Assembly (NCBI RefSeq): GCF_000422965.1
Contig: NZ_AUHB01000005.1
Coordinates: forward strand, 62,001 to 126,000
Length of the DNA: 64,000 bases
Direction of reading: 5' to 3'
From: Pleomorphomonas oryzae DSM 16300
Lineage (GTDB): Bacteria; Pseudomonadota; Alphaproteobacteria; Rhizobiales; Pleomorphomonadaceae
Positions 54,176-63,856 of the stretch are shown in pieces. The notes beneath the pieces are model-generated. The model was given only the letters and a program-made list of their open reading frames with translations, was not told the origin of the DNA and ran no database searches. Position 1 is the first letter of the stretch. Every line of letters starts with the position of its first letter. The translations under genes and the position numbers were made by a program.

Positions 54176-55550
54176 CGCGTCCTCTCGGCTTGCCCGACCC
54201 GCTCCGGCCGCCACCATCCTTCGGTCCCCGTCCGCCTTTGCCGCCCTTGCCACTGGGGGCGCCCATCGGGCTGCCATCCTGAATGCGACTGCCCTTCGGT
54301 GTAATGCCCCGCTGCGGTCTGTCGCCGCGCACACGCGCCGGCTCATCGCCATGGGCGCGCGGCTTTCGATCGATGTCGAAGCTTTTGCCCGACTTGTAGG
54401 CGCGCGGTGCCTCTTCGGTCTCGGCACGGCGGCTGAGGCGGCCGGCCCGGGGTTCATCGCCAGTGTCGGATTTGAGTGTCAACGTCGCGCGCTGCGGCTT
54501 CTCTGCCTTGGCGATGCGAACCGGTGGCTTTGCTGCCCCGGCTTTGCCGCCACTCCGCCCGGCCGGCTGGCGGGTTTTCGAGGCGTCGAGATCGGCCTCG
54601 TGGCGCTTGCGGTTCGCCGCCGCTGAGGTGGCATGCGGCCGCAAGGGCGCTTTTTCCTTGGCAGCAGGAAGCTTGTCCGCCGTCCGGGGCACAGCTTGGC
54701 CGGCCTTGGCGATCACCGACTGGATCGGCAGCCGATCCTCCTCGCGAGCTTCGAAATCGGCGCCCGCCTCGCCGGCCAGGCGATCGCCGAGCTGGGAGCG
54801 CAGCACGCGGCGCGGTATTTCTTCAACGGCGCCATCGGCCAGATCGCCGAGCTGGAACGGACCGAAGGAGACGCGGATCAGCCGGTTCACGTCGAGACCG
54901 AGGTGGGCGAGAATGGTCTTCACCTCACGGTTCTTGCCCTCGCGCAGGCCGATGGTCAGCCAGACGTTGTCGCCCTGGCGGCGGTCGAGCGTCGCCTCGA
55001 CCGAACCGTAGAGAATGCCGTCGATGGCGATGCCGTCCTTCAGCGCATCGAGCCGCGCCTGATCGATGTCACCATGGGCGCGGACCCGGTAGCGACGGAG
55101 CCAGCCGGTGGCTGGCAGTTCCAGAATGCGGGCAAGGCCACCGTCGTTGGTGAGCAGCAGCAGTCCCTCGGTGTTGATGTCGAGCCGGCCGATGGTCATG
55201 ACGCGCGGCAGATCCTCCGGCAGGATGGAGAATACCGTCGGTCGTCCTTCAGGGTCATAGGTGGTGGTGACGGTGCCGCGCGGCTTATGGAACAGCCAGA
55301 GGCGGGTTCGGTCGCGCTCGGGCAGCGGCTGGCCGTCCACCTCGACCTTGTCGTCGGCTTTGACGGTGATCGCCGGCGTGTCCAGAACGCGGCCGTTGAG
55401 CTTGACGCGGCCATCGGCGATCCAGGTTTCGGCTTCGCGGCGCGAGCACAGACCGGCGCGAGCGATCACCTTGGCGATGCGGTCGGCCCCGTCGTCGGCC
55501 TTGGCCGGAGATTTCTTCGCCTTGGGGGCGGGGGAGGGAGTCTTGATCAT
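54156..55550 (-). CDS. RluB-type rRNA pseudouridine synthase with long basic tail
   Basis: The 464 residues begin with an S4 RNA-binding domain (about 20-85, GLCSRREAETWIADGRVKLN) and a catalytic domain with TIGRLDINTEGLLLLTNDG containing the active-site Asp, closest to RluB (23S U2605). The catalytic part ends near residue 250; the remaining ~210 residues are low-complexity and rich in Arg, Lys, Gly and Pro, probably disordered and RNA-binding. Such tails are common in alphaproteobacterial members. It overlaps rsmD by 20 nt. Confidence 0.9.
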   Translation of the reverse strand: MIKTPSPAPKAKKSPAKADDGADRIAKVIARAGLCSRREAETWIADGRVKLNGRVLDTPAITVKADDKVEVDGQPLPERDRTRLWLFHKPRGTVTTTYDPEGRPTVFSILPEDLPRVMTIGRLDINTEGLLLLTNDGGLARILELPATGWLRRYRVRAHGDIDQARLDALKDGIAIDGILYGSVEATLDRRQGDNVWLTIGLREGKNREVKTILAHLGLDVNRLIRVSFGPFQLGDLADGAVEEIPRRVLRSQLGDRLAGEAGADFEAREEDRLPIQSVIAKAGQAVPRTADKLPAAKEKAPLRPHATSAAANRKRHEADLDASKTRQPAGRSGGKAGAAKPPVRIAKAEKPQRATLTLKSDTGDEPRAGRLSRRAETEEAPRAYKSGKSFDIDRKPRAHGDEPARVRGDRPQRGITPKGSRIQDGSPMGAPSGKGGKGGRGPKDGGGRSGSGKPRGRDADRRR

Positions 55551-55682
55551 GTCGACGCTCTTAGCAGGAAAAGCAGGCGACGTGCAGCCGGTCTGTGAAA
55601 CGAGCGGCTCCGGTTCGAATTCGGGCTATGTTCGGGCGACGGAAGCCGGGTTATATGCCAATCCAGTCTATCGAGGATCAGC

Positions 55683-56123
55683 ATGTCCGGCTTTATGGAT
55701 AAGGCTCTGGCGGAAGCGCGCTCGGCTGCTGCGCGCGGCGAAGTACCGGTCGGCGCGGTGATCGTCCGCGATGGCGCCGTGCTGGCCGCCGCCGGCAACC
55801 GCACCCTGGAGCTTCGCGATCCCACCGCTCACGCCGAGATGTTGGCAATCCGTGCCGCTGCCGCGAAGATCGGCTCCGAACGGCTCATCGGTTGCGACCT
55901 TTATGTCAGTCTCGAACCCTGCGCCATGTGCGCCGGCGCGATTTCCTTCGCCCGCCTGCGGCGCCTCTATTACGGGGCGGCTGACGAAAAGGGGGGCGCG
56001 GTGGACCACAACGTTCGGTTCTTTGCCTCGTCTGGCTGTCATCACGTCCCTGAGGTCTATTCCGGCATCGGCGAGAGCGAGGCCGGCCAGCTTCTCAAAG
56101 GCTTCTTCGCCGATCGGCGATAA
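55683..56123 (+). CDS. tadA: tRNA adenosine-34 deaminase
   Basis: TadA converts A34 to inosine in tRNA-Arg(ACG). The 146 residues have the zinc deaminase motifs HAEML (His50, Glu52) and PCAMC (Cys80, Cys83), with the usual length. The start codon ATG is the first in-frame and the N-terminus (MDKALAEARSAAARGEVPVG) is typical. It abuts the convergent patatin gene, whose stop codon begins at 56124, so the two genes are contiguous tail to tail. Confidence 0.95.
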   Translation: MSGFMDKALAEARSAAARGEVPVGAVIVRDGAVLAAAGNRTLELRDPTAHAEMLAIRAAAAKIGSERLIGCDLYVSLEPCAMCAGAISFARLRRLYYGAADEKGGAVDHNVRFFASSGCHHVPEVYSGIGESEAGQLLKGFFADRR

Positions 56124-56975
56124 TCAGGCGGCAGCGTCGAGACGACGCCCGACGGCGGCCTTCACCTCCTCGCGTACGCTTGCGGTGGCGGCCAAGATGT
56201 CGCGCGCCTTGGTGAAGTCGAGCACGCCGATGCCGTTGATCGGCGGCCGGATCAGTATGCCGGGATGTCGCGACTTCAGCTTTTCGGTGATCAAGGCCTG
56301 CATCAGAATCTGGCTGGCCCCAAACAAAGCTTCGCGAGCGCCGGGCATGCGGCTCTTTTCGGGCCGCACAGGGGTGCCCACCACATCGACGGCGACAATC
56401 AAGTCGATATCGTGGGGCAACCTGTCGAAGGGCAGTGGGTTGACCACACCGCCGTCGATCAACGTCAGGCCGCCGATTTCCACCGGCCGGAACAAGGCGG
56501 GCAGGGCAATCGAGGCGGCGACGGCCCGCCGCAGCGAGCCGGCGCTGATCTCGACTTCGGAGGTGCCGTAGAAATCGGCGGCAACCGCCGAAAAGCGAAT
56601 GGGAAGGGCTTCGAAATCGTCGGGAAGACGGTCGGGCAGAAATTCACCGACCACGGCTTCCGGGTCGAACAGCGGCAAGCCGCTGACAATCTCCGCGAGA
56701 CTGCGGGGGCGAAGCTTCCAGATCTTACCCCATACGTCGGCCGGCCGGCCAAGCGCGACGAGAATCTCGTCTTCGATCTCTGCGCCCGACAGTCCAGCCG
56801 CTGCCGCCGCGCCGATCAAGGCACCGATGGAACAGCCGGCGATGGCCGAAGGTTTGAGGCCGAGATCATCGAGAGCCGAGAGGACATGCACGTGGGCAAG
56901 GCCGCGCGCGCCACCGCCGCCGAGAGCCAACCCGAGGTGAGGAGAGCTTGATTGCGGTGGAGGAGCAGCGGTCAT
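56124..56975 (-). CDS. patatin-like phospholipase
   Basis: From the ATG at 56975 it has 283 residues. The oxyanion motif is GGGGARGLAHV, the nucleophile Ser49 lies in GCSIG (GxSxG), and the catalytic Asp in LTLIDGGVVNP. This patatin family hydrolyses lipid acyl esters; bacterial relatives include RssA-like proteins and some virulence effectors. No signal peptide or export signal is visible, so a cytoplasmic role is likely. An upstream start at 57035 adds 20 residues. Confidence 0.9.
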   Translation of the reverse strand: MTAAPPPQSSSPHLGLALGGGGARGLAHVHVLSALDDLGLKPSAIAGCSIGALIGAAAAAGLSGAEIEDEILVALGRPADVWGKIWKLRPRSLAEIVSGLPLFDPEAVVGEFLPDRLPDDFEALPIRFSAVAADFYGTSEVEISAGSLRRAVAASIALPALFRPVEIGGLTLIDGGVVNPLPFDRLPHDIDLIVAVDVVGTPVRPEKSRMPGAREALFGASQILMQALITEKLKSRHPGILIRPPINGIGVLDFTKARDILAATASVREEVKAAVGRRLDAAA

Positions 56976-57112
56976 GGTGATGAGCTCGGTTGGTTCTATG
57001 GGAGCGGGCATGCCGGATCGATATGGCGTCTTCACGACGCTTTCGCGAGGCCGGTCGGCAAAAACGATCTTTTCCGGCTATGACCGAGCTTGCGGCGGTG
57101 CCGCGCCATCGC

Positions 57113-57128
57113 TAGAGCATTTTCAGGA
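57113..57128. repeat. partial copy of the intergenic palindromic repeat
   Basis: TAGAGCATTTTCAGGA matches the left end of the element at 48015 over about 12 positions (AGAGCATTTTC). No matching right arm is visible, so this looks like a decayed or solitary half-element. It lies 49-64 nt upstream of the thrC start. Confidence 0.4.
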
Positions 57129-57176
57129 ACGCAGGCGAACCTTGGACCGTCGCCCTGTGAGGACAGGAAAAATCCC

Positions 57177-58577
57177 GTGAGATATGTCAGTACCCGTGGC
57201 AATGCGCCCGTCCTCGGCTTTTCCGACGTCGTTCTTGCCGGCCTCGCCCGCGACGGCGGCCTCTACGTGCCCGAGACGTGGCCGACGCTCGATGCGGCGA
57301 CCATCGCATCCTTTGCCGGTCGGTCCTACGCCGACGTCGCCTTCGAGGTGATCTCGCGTTTTGTCGATGGCGACATTGCTGATGCTGATCTGCGCAAGAT
57401 GATCGACGCCGCTTATACCGGCACCTTCCGTCATCCTGCGGTGACGCCGCTCGTCCAGATCGCTCCGGATCATTTCCTGCTCGAACTGTTCCATGGCCCG
57501 ACGCTGGCCTTCAAGGACGTGGCGATGCAGTTGCTGGCCCGCCTGATGGATCATGTGCTTGGCCAGCGCGGCGCCAGGGCCACCATCGTCGGCGCCACCT
57601 CCGGCGACACCGGCGGCGCGGCGATCGAAGCCTTCCGCGGCCGCGACAACACCGACATCTTCATCCTGTTCCCCAATGGCCGTGTCTCGGATGTGCAGCG
57701 CCGGCAAATGACGACCGTCGCCGACGGCAACGTCCACTGCATCGCTCTGGAAGGGACCTTCGATGATGCCCAGAGCCTTGTGAAGGGCATGTTCAACCAC
57801 TTTGCCTTCCGTGACGAACTCAGCCTCTCCGGCGTTAACTCGATCAACTGGGGGCGTATCGCCGCACAGGTGGTCTACTACTTCGTTGCCGCCGTGGCGC
57901 TGGGTGCCCCAGCCCGCAAGGTGTCCTTCACCGTGCCGACCGGCAATTTCGGCGACATTTTCGCCGGTTACGTTGCCAAGAAGATGGGGCTGCCCATCGA
58001 GAAGCTGGTGATCGCCACCAACGTCAATGACATCCTCGCCCGTACCTTGGAGACCGGCCGCTATGAGGCAACCGGCGTGGTGCCGTCGACCTCGCCGTCG
58101 ATGGATATCGAGGTGTCCTCCAATTTCGAACGCCTCGTCTTCGAGTCCTGCGGCCGCGACGCAAGGACCGTGACGCGTCTGATGCAGACGCTGTCGCAGT
58201 CGGGCGCCTTCACGCTACCGGAAGCCGCTTACGCCGCCATCCGCCAGGAATTCGGCGCCGGTCGAGCCTCGGTCGAGGCGACGGCGGCGCTGATCCGGAG
58301 TCTCAGGAGCGAGGCCGGATATCTGATCGATACGCATGGTGGCAATGGTGTGGTGGTCGCCGAGGCTTTCACCGGCGGGATCGTGCCGATGGTGACGCTC
58401 GCCACGGCCCATCCGGCCAAATTCCCCGATGCGGTAGAAGCGGCTAGCGGCGAGCGACCGGCTTTGCCGGCCTTCCTCGGCGATCTGATGGATCGGCCCG
58501 AACGGATGACAGTGCTTGCCAATGATCTCGAGGTTGTAGAGGCTTTCGTGCGACAGCGCGCGCGGGTTTTGGTTTGA
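57177..58577 (+). CDS. thrC: threonine synthase
   Basis: This PLP enzyme converts O-phosphohomoserine to threonine. The GTG at 57177 gives 466 residues starting VRYVSTRGNAPVLGFSDVV, typical of proteobacterial ThrC; the 57090 frame adds unrelated residues. The PLP lysine is in GPTLAFKDVAMQ, and the phosphate-binding loop in GATSGDTGGAAIEAF. It is followed 128 nt later by the M16 peptidase gene, a common alphaproteobacterial neighbour. Confidence 0.97.
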   Translation: MRYVSTRGNAPVLGFSDVVLAGLARDGGLYVPETWPTLDAATIASFAGRSYADVAFEVISRFVDGDIADADLRKMIDAAYTGTFRHPAVTPLVQIAPDHFLLELFHGPTLAFKDVAMQLLARLMDHVLGQRGARATIVGATSGDTGGAAIEAFRGRDNTDIFILFPNGRVSDVQRRQMTTVADGNVHCIALEGTFDDAQSLVKGMFNHFAFRDELSLSGVNSINWGRIAAQVVYYFVAAVALGAPARKVSFTVPTGNFGDIFAGYVAKKMGLPIEKLVIATNVNDILARTLETGRYEATGVVPSTSPSMDIEVSSNFERLVFESCGRDARTVTRLMQTLSQSGAFTLPEAAYAAIRQEFGAGRASVEATAALIRSLRSEAGYLIDTHGGNGVVVAEAFTGGIVPMVTLATAHPAKFPDAVEAASGERPALPAFLGDLMDRPERMTVLANDLEVVEAFVRQRARVLV

Positions 58578-58705
58578 TGAGAAAGCCCTTTTGGGAGGGG
58601 TGCGCCGGCAAAAGTGAAGGTGCAAGCGAAACTTTGTGTTGAGTGGCGCGTCGTTCCATGCAGAGTTCGCTAGAAAAGCTGACCTTCTAGGGAGGAATTG
58701 GTCGG

Positions 58706-59986
58706 ATGGCCGTCGAAGTAACGAAGTTGGACAACGGCATTACCGTCGTCACCCATTCCATGCCGCATCTGGCATCGGCGGCGCTTGGCGTCTGGGTGGC
58801 GGCCGGATCGCGGTCGGAGGCGGTAGACGAGAACGGTATCTCCCACCTTCTCGAGCACATGGCTTTCAAGGGCACCAAGAAGCGCTCGGCCAAGGATATT
58901 GCCGAAGAAATCGAAAACGTCGGCGGTGAGGTGAATGCCGCCACGTCGATCGAAAGCACCAGCTATTATGCTCGCGTGCTGGCTGGCGATGTGCCGCTCG
59001 CTCTCGATATTCTCTCCGACATCCTGCAGAATTCGCAGTTCGACCCCGACGAGCTCGATCGCGAGAAGCACGTCATCGGCCAGGAGATCGGCGCGGCTCT
59101 CGACGCGCCAGAAGATTTCGTCTTCGACATGTTCCAGCAGGCCGCCTTCCCCGGCCAGTCGATCGGTCGGCCGATCCTCGGCTCGATCGAGACGGTGAAA
59201 AGCTTCTCCCACGATGCGCTTCGCGGCTATCTCAACCGCCATTACACGGGCGGTCGCACCGTGATCGCCGCGGCCGGCAAGCTCGGCCACCGCGATCTCG
59301 TTCGTCTGGCGCGCAAGAAGTTCCAGCATTTCGGCGAGGCGGAATCGATTGTCCCGGAGCGGGCTGTCTACGTTGGCGGCGAGGCGCGCGAGGAACGCGA
59401 CCTGATGGAGGCGCAGGTGGTGCTCGGCTTCCCCGGCATCGCCTATGGCGACGATGATTACATCACCGCCCAGATCGCGTCCTCGATCCTGGGCGGTGGC
59501 ATGTCATCGCGTCTCTTCCAGGAGATCCGTGAGAAGCGCGGCCTCTGCTATTCCATCTACGCCTTCCACTGGGGCTTTGAGGACGCCGGTATCTTCGGTA
59601 TTTCGGCGGCAACCGGCGAACGCGATGCCGGTGCGGTGGTCGAGGAGACCATGAACGAAATCGCCCGTGCCTCGACAGCGGTCACCGAGGTGGAAGTGAA
59701 GCGCGCCCAGTCGCAGCTTCGCGCGGGCCTTCTGATGGCGCTGGAAAGCCCGGTGGCACGGGCCGGCCAGATCGCGCGTCACATCATGTTCCACGGCCGG
59801 ACGCTGCCGCTCGACGAACTGGTTACCCGCATCAACGCCGTGACGCCGCAAAAGGTCTGCGAATTCCTCGAGAAGATCAGCGTTGCGCCGAACCCGACGC
59901 TCGCGGCCATTGGTCCGATCGCCAAGGTTCCATCGGTGGCTTCGATCGCCGGCAACGCCGTTTCGACCAAGGCAAGCGCGGCATGA
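58706..59986 (+). CDS. M16-family zinc peptidase (mitochondrial processing peptidase-like)
   Basis: The 426 residues have the inverted zinc motif HLLEH (His47, Glu50, His51) in ISHLLEHMAFKGT and the downstream ENVGGEVNAATSIE region, with the C-terminal M16 half including GGGMSSRLFQEIREKRGLCY. Alphaproteobacterial members resemble the beta subunit of mitochondrial processing peptidase. No signal peptide is seen, so it is cytoplasmic. The start of the acetyltransferase gene overlaps its stop by 4 nt. GGGAGG precedes the start. Confidence 0.96.
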   Translation: MAVEVTKLDNGITVVTHSMPHLASAALGVWVAAGSRSEAVDENGISHLLEHMAFKGTKKRSAKDIAEEIENVGGEVNAATSIESTSYYARVLAGDVPLALDILSDILQNSQFDPDELDREKHVIGQEIGAALDAPEDFVFDMFQQAAFPGQSIGRPILGSIETVKSFSHDALRGYLNRHYTGGRTVIAAAGKLGHRDLVRLARKKFQHFGEAESIVPERAVYVGGEAREERDLMEAQVVLGFPGIAYGDDDYITAQIASSILGGGMSSRLFQEIREKRGLCYSIYAFHWGFEDAGIFGISAATGERDAGAVVEETMNEIARASTAVTEVEVKRAQSQLRAGLLMALESPVARAGQIARHIMFHGRTLPLDELVTRINAVTPQKVCEFLEKISVAPNPTLAAIGPIAKVPSVASIAGNAVSTKASAA

Positions 59987-60570
59987 CGTTTTTCGGCGTC
60001 GTAGCCTCCGGGACCTTTCCGGTGCTGGCGGACGACGTCGTCTGTCTGCGCGTGCCGGCGGTGTCGGACTATGCCGCCTGGGTCAGCGAGCGATCCCAGA
60101 GCCGCGCCTTTCTGAAACCCTGGGAGCCGACATGGTCGACCGACGACCTGACGCGATCCGCTTTCAAGCGCCGCGTCCGACGCGTTCAGCGCGAGGCGGC
60201 CGAGCAGAGCGGCTTTGCCTTTCTTATCTTCCACGTCCAAGATGACGCGCTGCTTGGTGGCGTCACGTTGTCCAATATCCGGCGTGGCGTCGCCCAAAGC
60301 TGCAGCCTCGGCTATTGGATGAGCGTGCGTCATGCCGGCCGTGGCTACATGCGCCGGGCGGTGGATCTGGTTCTTGAGTTCGCCTTCGGCGAATTGAGGC
60401 TTCATCGGGTCGAGGCAGCATGCATTCCCGGCAACGATCGTTCGCTCGGTCTTCTCGAAAAAGCCGGATTCGTCCGCGAAGGCTACGCGCGGCGCTATCT
60501 CCTGATCGATGGCCGCTGGCAGGATCATGTATTGCTGTCGCGGATGGTTGATGACGATGGCGCCGTCTGA
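59983..60570 (+). CDS. RimJ-like GNAT N-acetyltransferase
   Basis: The 195 residues have the acetyl-CoA region YWMSVRHAGRGYMRRAVDLV and C-terminal AACIPGNDRSLGLLEKAGFV, as in ribosomal-protein alanine acetyltransferases RimJ and RimL. A role in N-terminal acetylation of a ribosomal protein is plausible but the acceptor is not defined. It is translationally coupled to the M16 peptidase gene through a 4-nt overlap, a pairing seen in several alphaproteobacteria. Confidence 0.93.
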   Translation: MTFFGVVASGTFPVLADDVVCLRVPAVSDYAAWVSERSQSRAFLKPWEPTWSTDDLTRSAFKRRVRRVQREAAEQSGFAFLIFHVQDDALLGGVTLSNIRRGVAQSCSLGYWMSVRHAGRGYMRRAVDLVLEFAFGELRLHRVEAACIPGNDRSLGLLEKAGFVREGYARRYLLIDGRWQDHVLLSRMVDDDGAV

Positions 60571-60757
60571 AAGGCCACCGAACGGGCGGTTTGCATGACC
60601 GTCGTCCTCGGCTATATCTCTGACGACGCGCTTTCGGAGGAAGCCGCGCGAAGGAGTTCCGGCAGGCTGCTGCCGTAACCGTCGCGCACCCTGACAAAGC
60701 CGCCGCGTATCCGGCGCGGCTCACGAAAACTGAACTGTTCGCCAGTCGAGCTGGAGA

Positions 60758-63757
60758 GTGTCCTTGGCCTTCGTCCGCGCCACTGTCGCCTTATTGCTGC
60801 TGGTGTTCGCCGCCGGCCTCGCCCCCCACCTTGCCTATGCGGCCGAGCCCATCCTGGTCGAGCCCGACGTCAAGGCGCTCGACCTGACTCATGCCGTCGA
60901 ATATCGGCGTGATGCCGGCAACTCGATCCAGGTGTCGACAGCGCCCGGCCCCGATGGTGTCGTTCGTCGCATCGAGGTGCGTGCCAAGGGCATCGATTCC
61001 AATCCGTCCTGGGTGGTGTTCTCGCTGTCCAACCAGTCGGACTTGCAGCTCGATCGGCTGATCGTCGCGCCGCACTTTCATCTGGTTGGCTCGCGCGTCA
61101 TGTGGCCCGATCTTGGCGCCTCGCGCATCGCCGCGATCACCCCGAGTTCCGGCTTTGCCCCGGAGCGGCAGACAAGTCAGGACTCCGACGTTTTCCTGGT
61201 GACGCTCGATCCTGGCACGGTGGTCACTTTCGTCGTCGAGCTTCGAACGCGCGATCTGCCGCAGATCGGCCTGTGGGAGCCCAACGCCTACAAGGACAGC
61301 GTCAACGCTTACACGCTCTATCGCGGGATCGTGCTTGGCATTTCCGGCCTTCTGGCGCTGTTCTTGACCATCCTGTTCGTCGTCAAGGGATCGATGATGT
61401 TCCCGGCGACGGCGGCGCTCGCCTGGGCGGTGCTTGCCTACCTCTGCATCGATTTCGGTTTCTGGAACAAGGTGTTCGCCGTCGGCTCCGGGACGGATCA
61501 ACTCTATCGCGCAGGCTCGGAGGTGATGATCGCCGTCACCATGGTGATCTTCCTCTACGCCTATCTCAATCTCAACCGCTGGCACGTGCGCTACAGCCAC
61601 GTGATGCTGATCACGCTCTTGGCGCTGACCGGGCTGTTCGCGCTCGCCCTTTACGATCCCTCGATCACCGCCGGCATCGCCCGCATGGTGCTGGCCGCTC
61701 TTGGCGGCATCGGCTTCGTGCTGATCGTGGCGCTGGCGCTGCGTGGCTATGACCGGGCGATCATGCTGGTGCCGACCTGGCTGGTGTTCCTGGCCTGGCT
61801 GGCCGGTACGGGCCTTGCCGTCTCCGGCCGTTTGGTCAGCGATCTTGCCCAACCGGCGCTGGCCGGCGGCCTGGTCCTGGTCGTCCTGCTACTCGGCTTC
61901 ACCGTGATGCAGCACGCCTTTGCTGGCGGCGCCATCACGCAGGGACAAGTCGACGACAGCGAACGCAAGGCGCTGGCGCTCACCGGCTCCGGCGATATGA
62001 TCTGGGACTGGGACGTGCTTGCCGACCAGATCGTCACCTCTGCCGAGGCCGAGGAGAGCCTGGGCCTCAAGCGTGGCCGTCTCGAAGGCCCGGCGCGCGA
62101 CTGGCTCGACTATCTCCATCCGCAGGACCGGGAGCGCTTCAAAGCAACGCTCGATGCCGTCGTCGAGACGCGCAAGGGGCGGCTCAGCCAGACCTTCCGC
62201 ATGCGCGCCCAGGATGGCCATTACCAGTGGTTCCGCCTGCGTGCCCGTCCGATCCTCGGATCCGACGGTGAGGTCATCCGCTGTGTCGGCACGCTGCTCG
62301 ATATTACCGACATGAAGCTGGCGCAGGAGCGGCTGCTGACCGACGCCATTCACGACAACCTCACCTCGTTGCCGAACCGCGAGCTCTACTTTGACCGTCT
62401 CGCGTCCGATCTCGCCCGCGCCAAGGTGGACAACCAGCGCCGGCCGGCCGTCTTCCTCGTCGACCTCGATCGCTTTCGTCAGGTCAACGAGACGCTCGGC
62501 CTATCGGTCGGCGACACCATCCTCCTGACGCTCGCCCGCCGGCTCGGCCGGCTGGTCAAGCCGCTCGACACGCTGTCACGCCTTGAAGGCGACCGCTTCG
62601 GCATCGTGCTGGTTTCCGAGCAGGCGTCGGACCGGCTGGCCGCCTTTGCCGACACCGTCAAGCGGGCGGTGCGGGCACCGATCGTCGTCGGCGAGAAGGA
62701 GGTGTTCCTCACCGCTTCCATCGGCATCGCCGTGCCCGATACCGACGACAAGGAAGCGCGCACCCTGATCCAGGACGCTGAGATCGCGCTCGCCTTCGCC
62801 AAGAAGCTGGGCGGCGACCGCATCGAGACCTTCCGGCCGGCGCTCCGCATTATGTCGGCCGATCTCACGGCGCTAGAACACGACCTGCGCGGCGCCATCG
62901 AAAAGGGCGAGCTGACTGTGCTCTACCAGCCGGTCATCCGGGCCGGTGATCGGTCGGTGGCCGGTTTCGAGGCGCTCTTGCGCTGGAACCATCCGCGCAA
63001 GGGATCGATCCCACCAGCCGAATTTATGCCGATCGCCGTTCGCTCCGGCCTTGTGTCACAGCTCGGCCTGTTCCTGCTCGACCGGGCCGCCCGGCAGCTC
63101 GCTGATTGGCGCGACCATCTGCCGTTCGGCGACACGCTGACCATGTCGGTCAACATGTCCAACCGGCAGGTGCTCCGGCACGAGCTCCTCAACGAGGTCA
63201 AGGCCATCCTGTCGCGCACCGGTTTGCCACGTGATGTGCTGCATCTCGAGTTTTCCGAGGGTCTCCTGATGGAGAGCCCGGAATTTTCGCTGCAGATGCT
63301 GATGAAGCTGAAGGAACTCGGCGCGGGCTTTGCCGTCGATGAATTCGGCATGGGCTTTTCCTCGCTGAGCTATCTGCAGCGGCTGCCGCCCGGCACGCTG
63401 AAGGTCGACCAGAACATTTTGAGGAGTTCCGGCCGCCATCGGCAAGCCCTGCTGAAGACGATCGCTTCGCTGGCCCACGATCTGGAACTGGAGCTGGTGG
63501 TGGAAGGTGTCGACCGCGCCGTCGACCTCGAAGAGGTGGGTAATCTCGGTGCCGACTATCTCGAAGGCTATCTGTTCGGATCACCGATGAGCGCCGACGA
63601 GGTGCGTAAGCTGATGGAAAAGGCGAAGAAGGCGGTGGCCAAGGTGGCCCCGGTTGCCGTTCCCGACGCGCCGCTGCGCGTGCCGGAGCGGGTGCCTGGC
63701 GCTTCGGTCGCGCCGATTGGGGCGGGCGGGGCCGCGGGCGGACCGCCGGCCGCCTGA
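60758..63757 (+). CDS. membrane GGDEF-EAL protein with degenerate GGDEF motif
   Basis: The 999 residues start with a signal-like helix, a periplasmic domain (about 30-175), seven hydrophobic helices (about 185-390, 7TMR-DISM-like), a PAS domain (about 410-525), GGDEF (about 530-690) and EAL (about 700-960). The GGDEF motif reads EGDRF (610-614), so cyclase activity is unlikely. In EAL, Glu738 (EALLR), SVNMSN and LEFSE are kept, while DDFGTG is DEFGMG, the late Glu is EGVD, and QGY is EGY. A weak phosphodiesterase or cyclic-di-GMP receptor is plausible. GTG start with GGAGA just upstream. Confidence 0.9.
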   Translation: MSLAFVRATVALLLLVFAAGLAPHLAYAAEPILVEPDVKALDLTHAVEYRRDAGNSIQVSTAPGPDGVVRRIEVRAKGIDSNPSWVVFSLSNQSDLQLDRLIVAPHFHLVGSRVMWPDLGASRIAAITPSSGFAPERQTSQDSDVFLVTLDPGTVVTFVVELRTRDLPQIGLWEPNAYKDSVNAYTLYRGIVLGISGLLALFLTILFVVKGSMMFPATAALAWAVLAYLCIDFGFWNKVFAVGSGTDQLYRAGSEVMIAVTMVIFLYAYLNLNRWHVRYSHVMLITLLALTGLFALALYDPSITAGIARMVLAALGGIGFVLIVALALRGYDRAIMLVPTWLVFLAWLAGTGLAVSGRLVSDLAQPALAGGLVLVVLLLGFTVMQHAFAGGAITQGQVDDSERKALALTGSGDMIWDWDVLADQIVTSAEAEESLGLKRGRLEGPARDWLDYLHPQDRERFKATLDAVVETRKGRLSQTFRMRAQDGHYQWFRLRARPILGSDGEVIRCVGTLLDITDMKLAQERLLTDAIHDNLTSLPNRELYFDRLASDLARAKVDNQRRPAVFLVDLDRFRQVNETLGLSVGDTILLTLARRLGRLVKPLDTLSRLEGDRFGIVLVSEQASDRLAAFADTVKRAVRAPIVVGEKEVFLTASIGIAVPDTDDKEARTLIQDAEIALAFAKKLGGDRIETFRPALRIMSADLTALEHDLRGAIEKGELTVLYQPVIRAGDRSVAGFEALLRWNHPRKGSIPPAEFMPIAVRSGLVSQLGLFLLDRAARQLADWRDHLPFGDTLTMSVNMSNRQVLRHELLNEVKAILSRTGLPRDVLHLEFSEGLLMESPEFSLQMLMKLKELGAGFAVDEFGMGFSSLSYLQRLPPGTLKVDQNILRSSGRHRQALLKTIASLAHDLELELVVEGVDRAVDLEEVGNLGADYLEGYLFGSPMSADEVRKLMEKAKKAVAKVAPVAVPDAPLRVPERVPGASVAPIGAGGAAGGPPAA

Positions 63758-63856
63758 CCCTACCTTTTCGCGCCGCCGCAAGTATGGGAATAAGGATCGA
63801 CCGGCGATTCGTCGGTCTCCGGGGCCTGGGACGTTGACGAGAGGATCATAGCCGTC

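Noticed and set aside
55600-55640. Possible tRNA T-arm (GGTTCGAATTC) between the RluB-type gene and tadA
   Set aside because: No matching acceptor, D-arm or anticodon arm can be folded around it, so it is a chance match.
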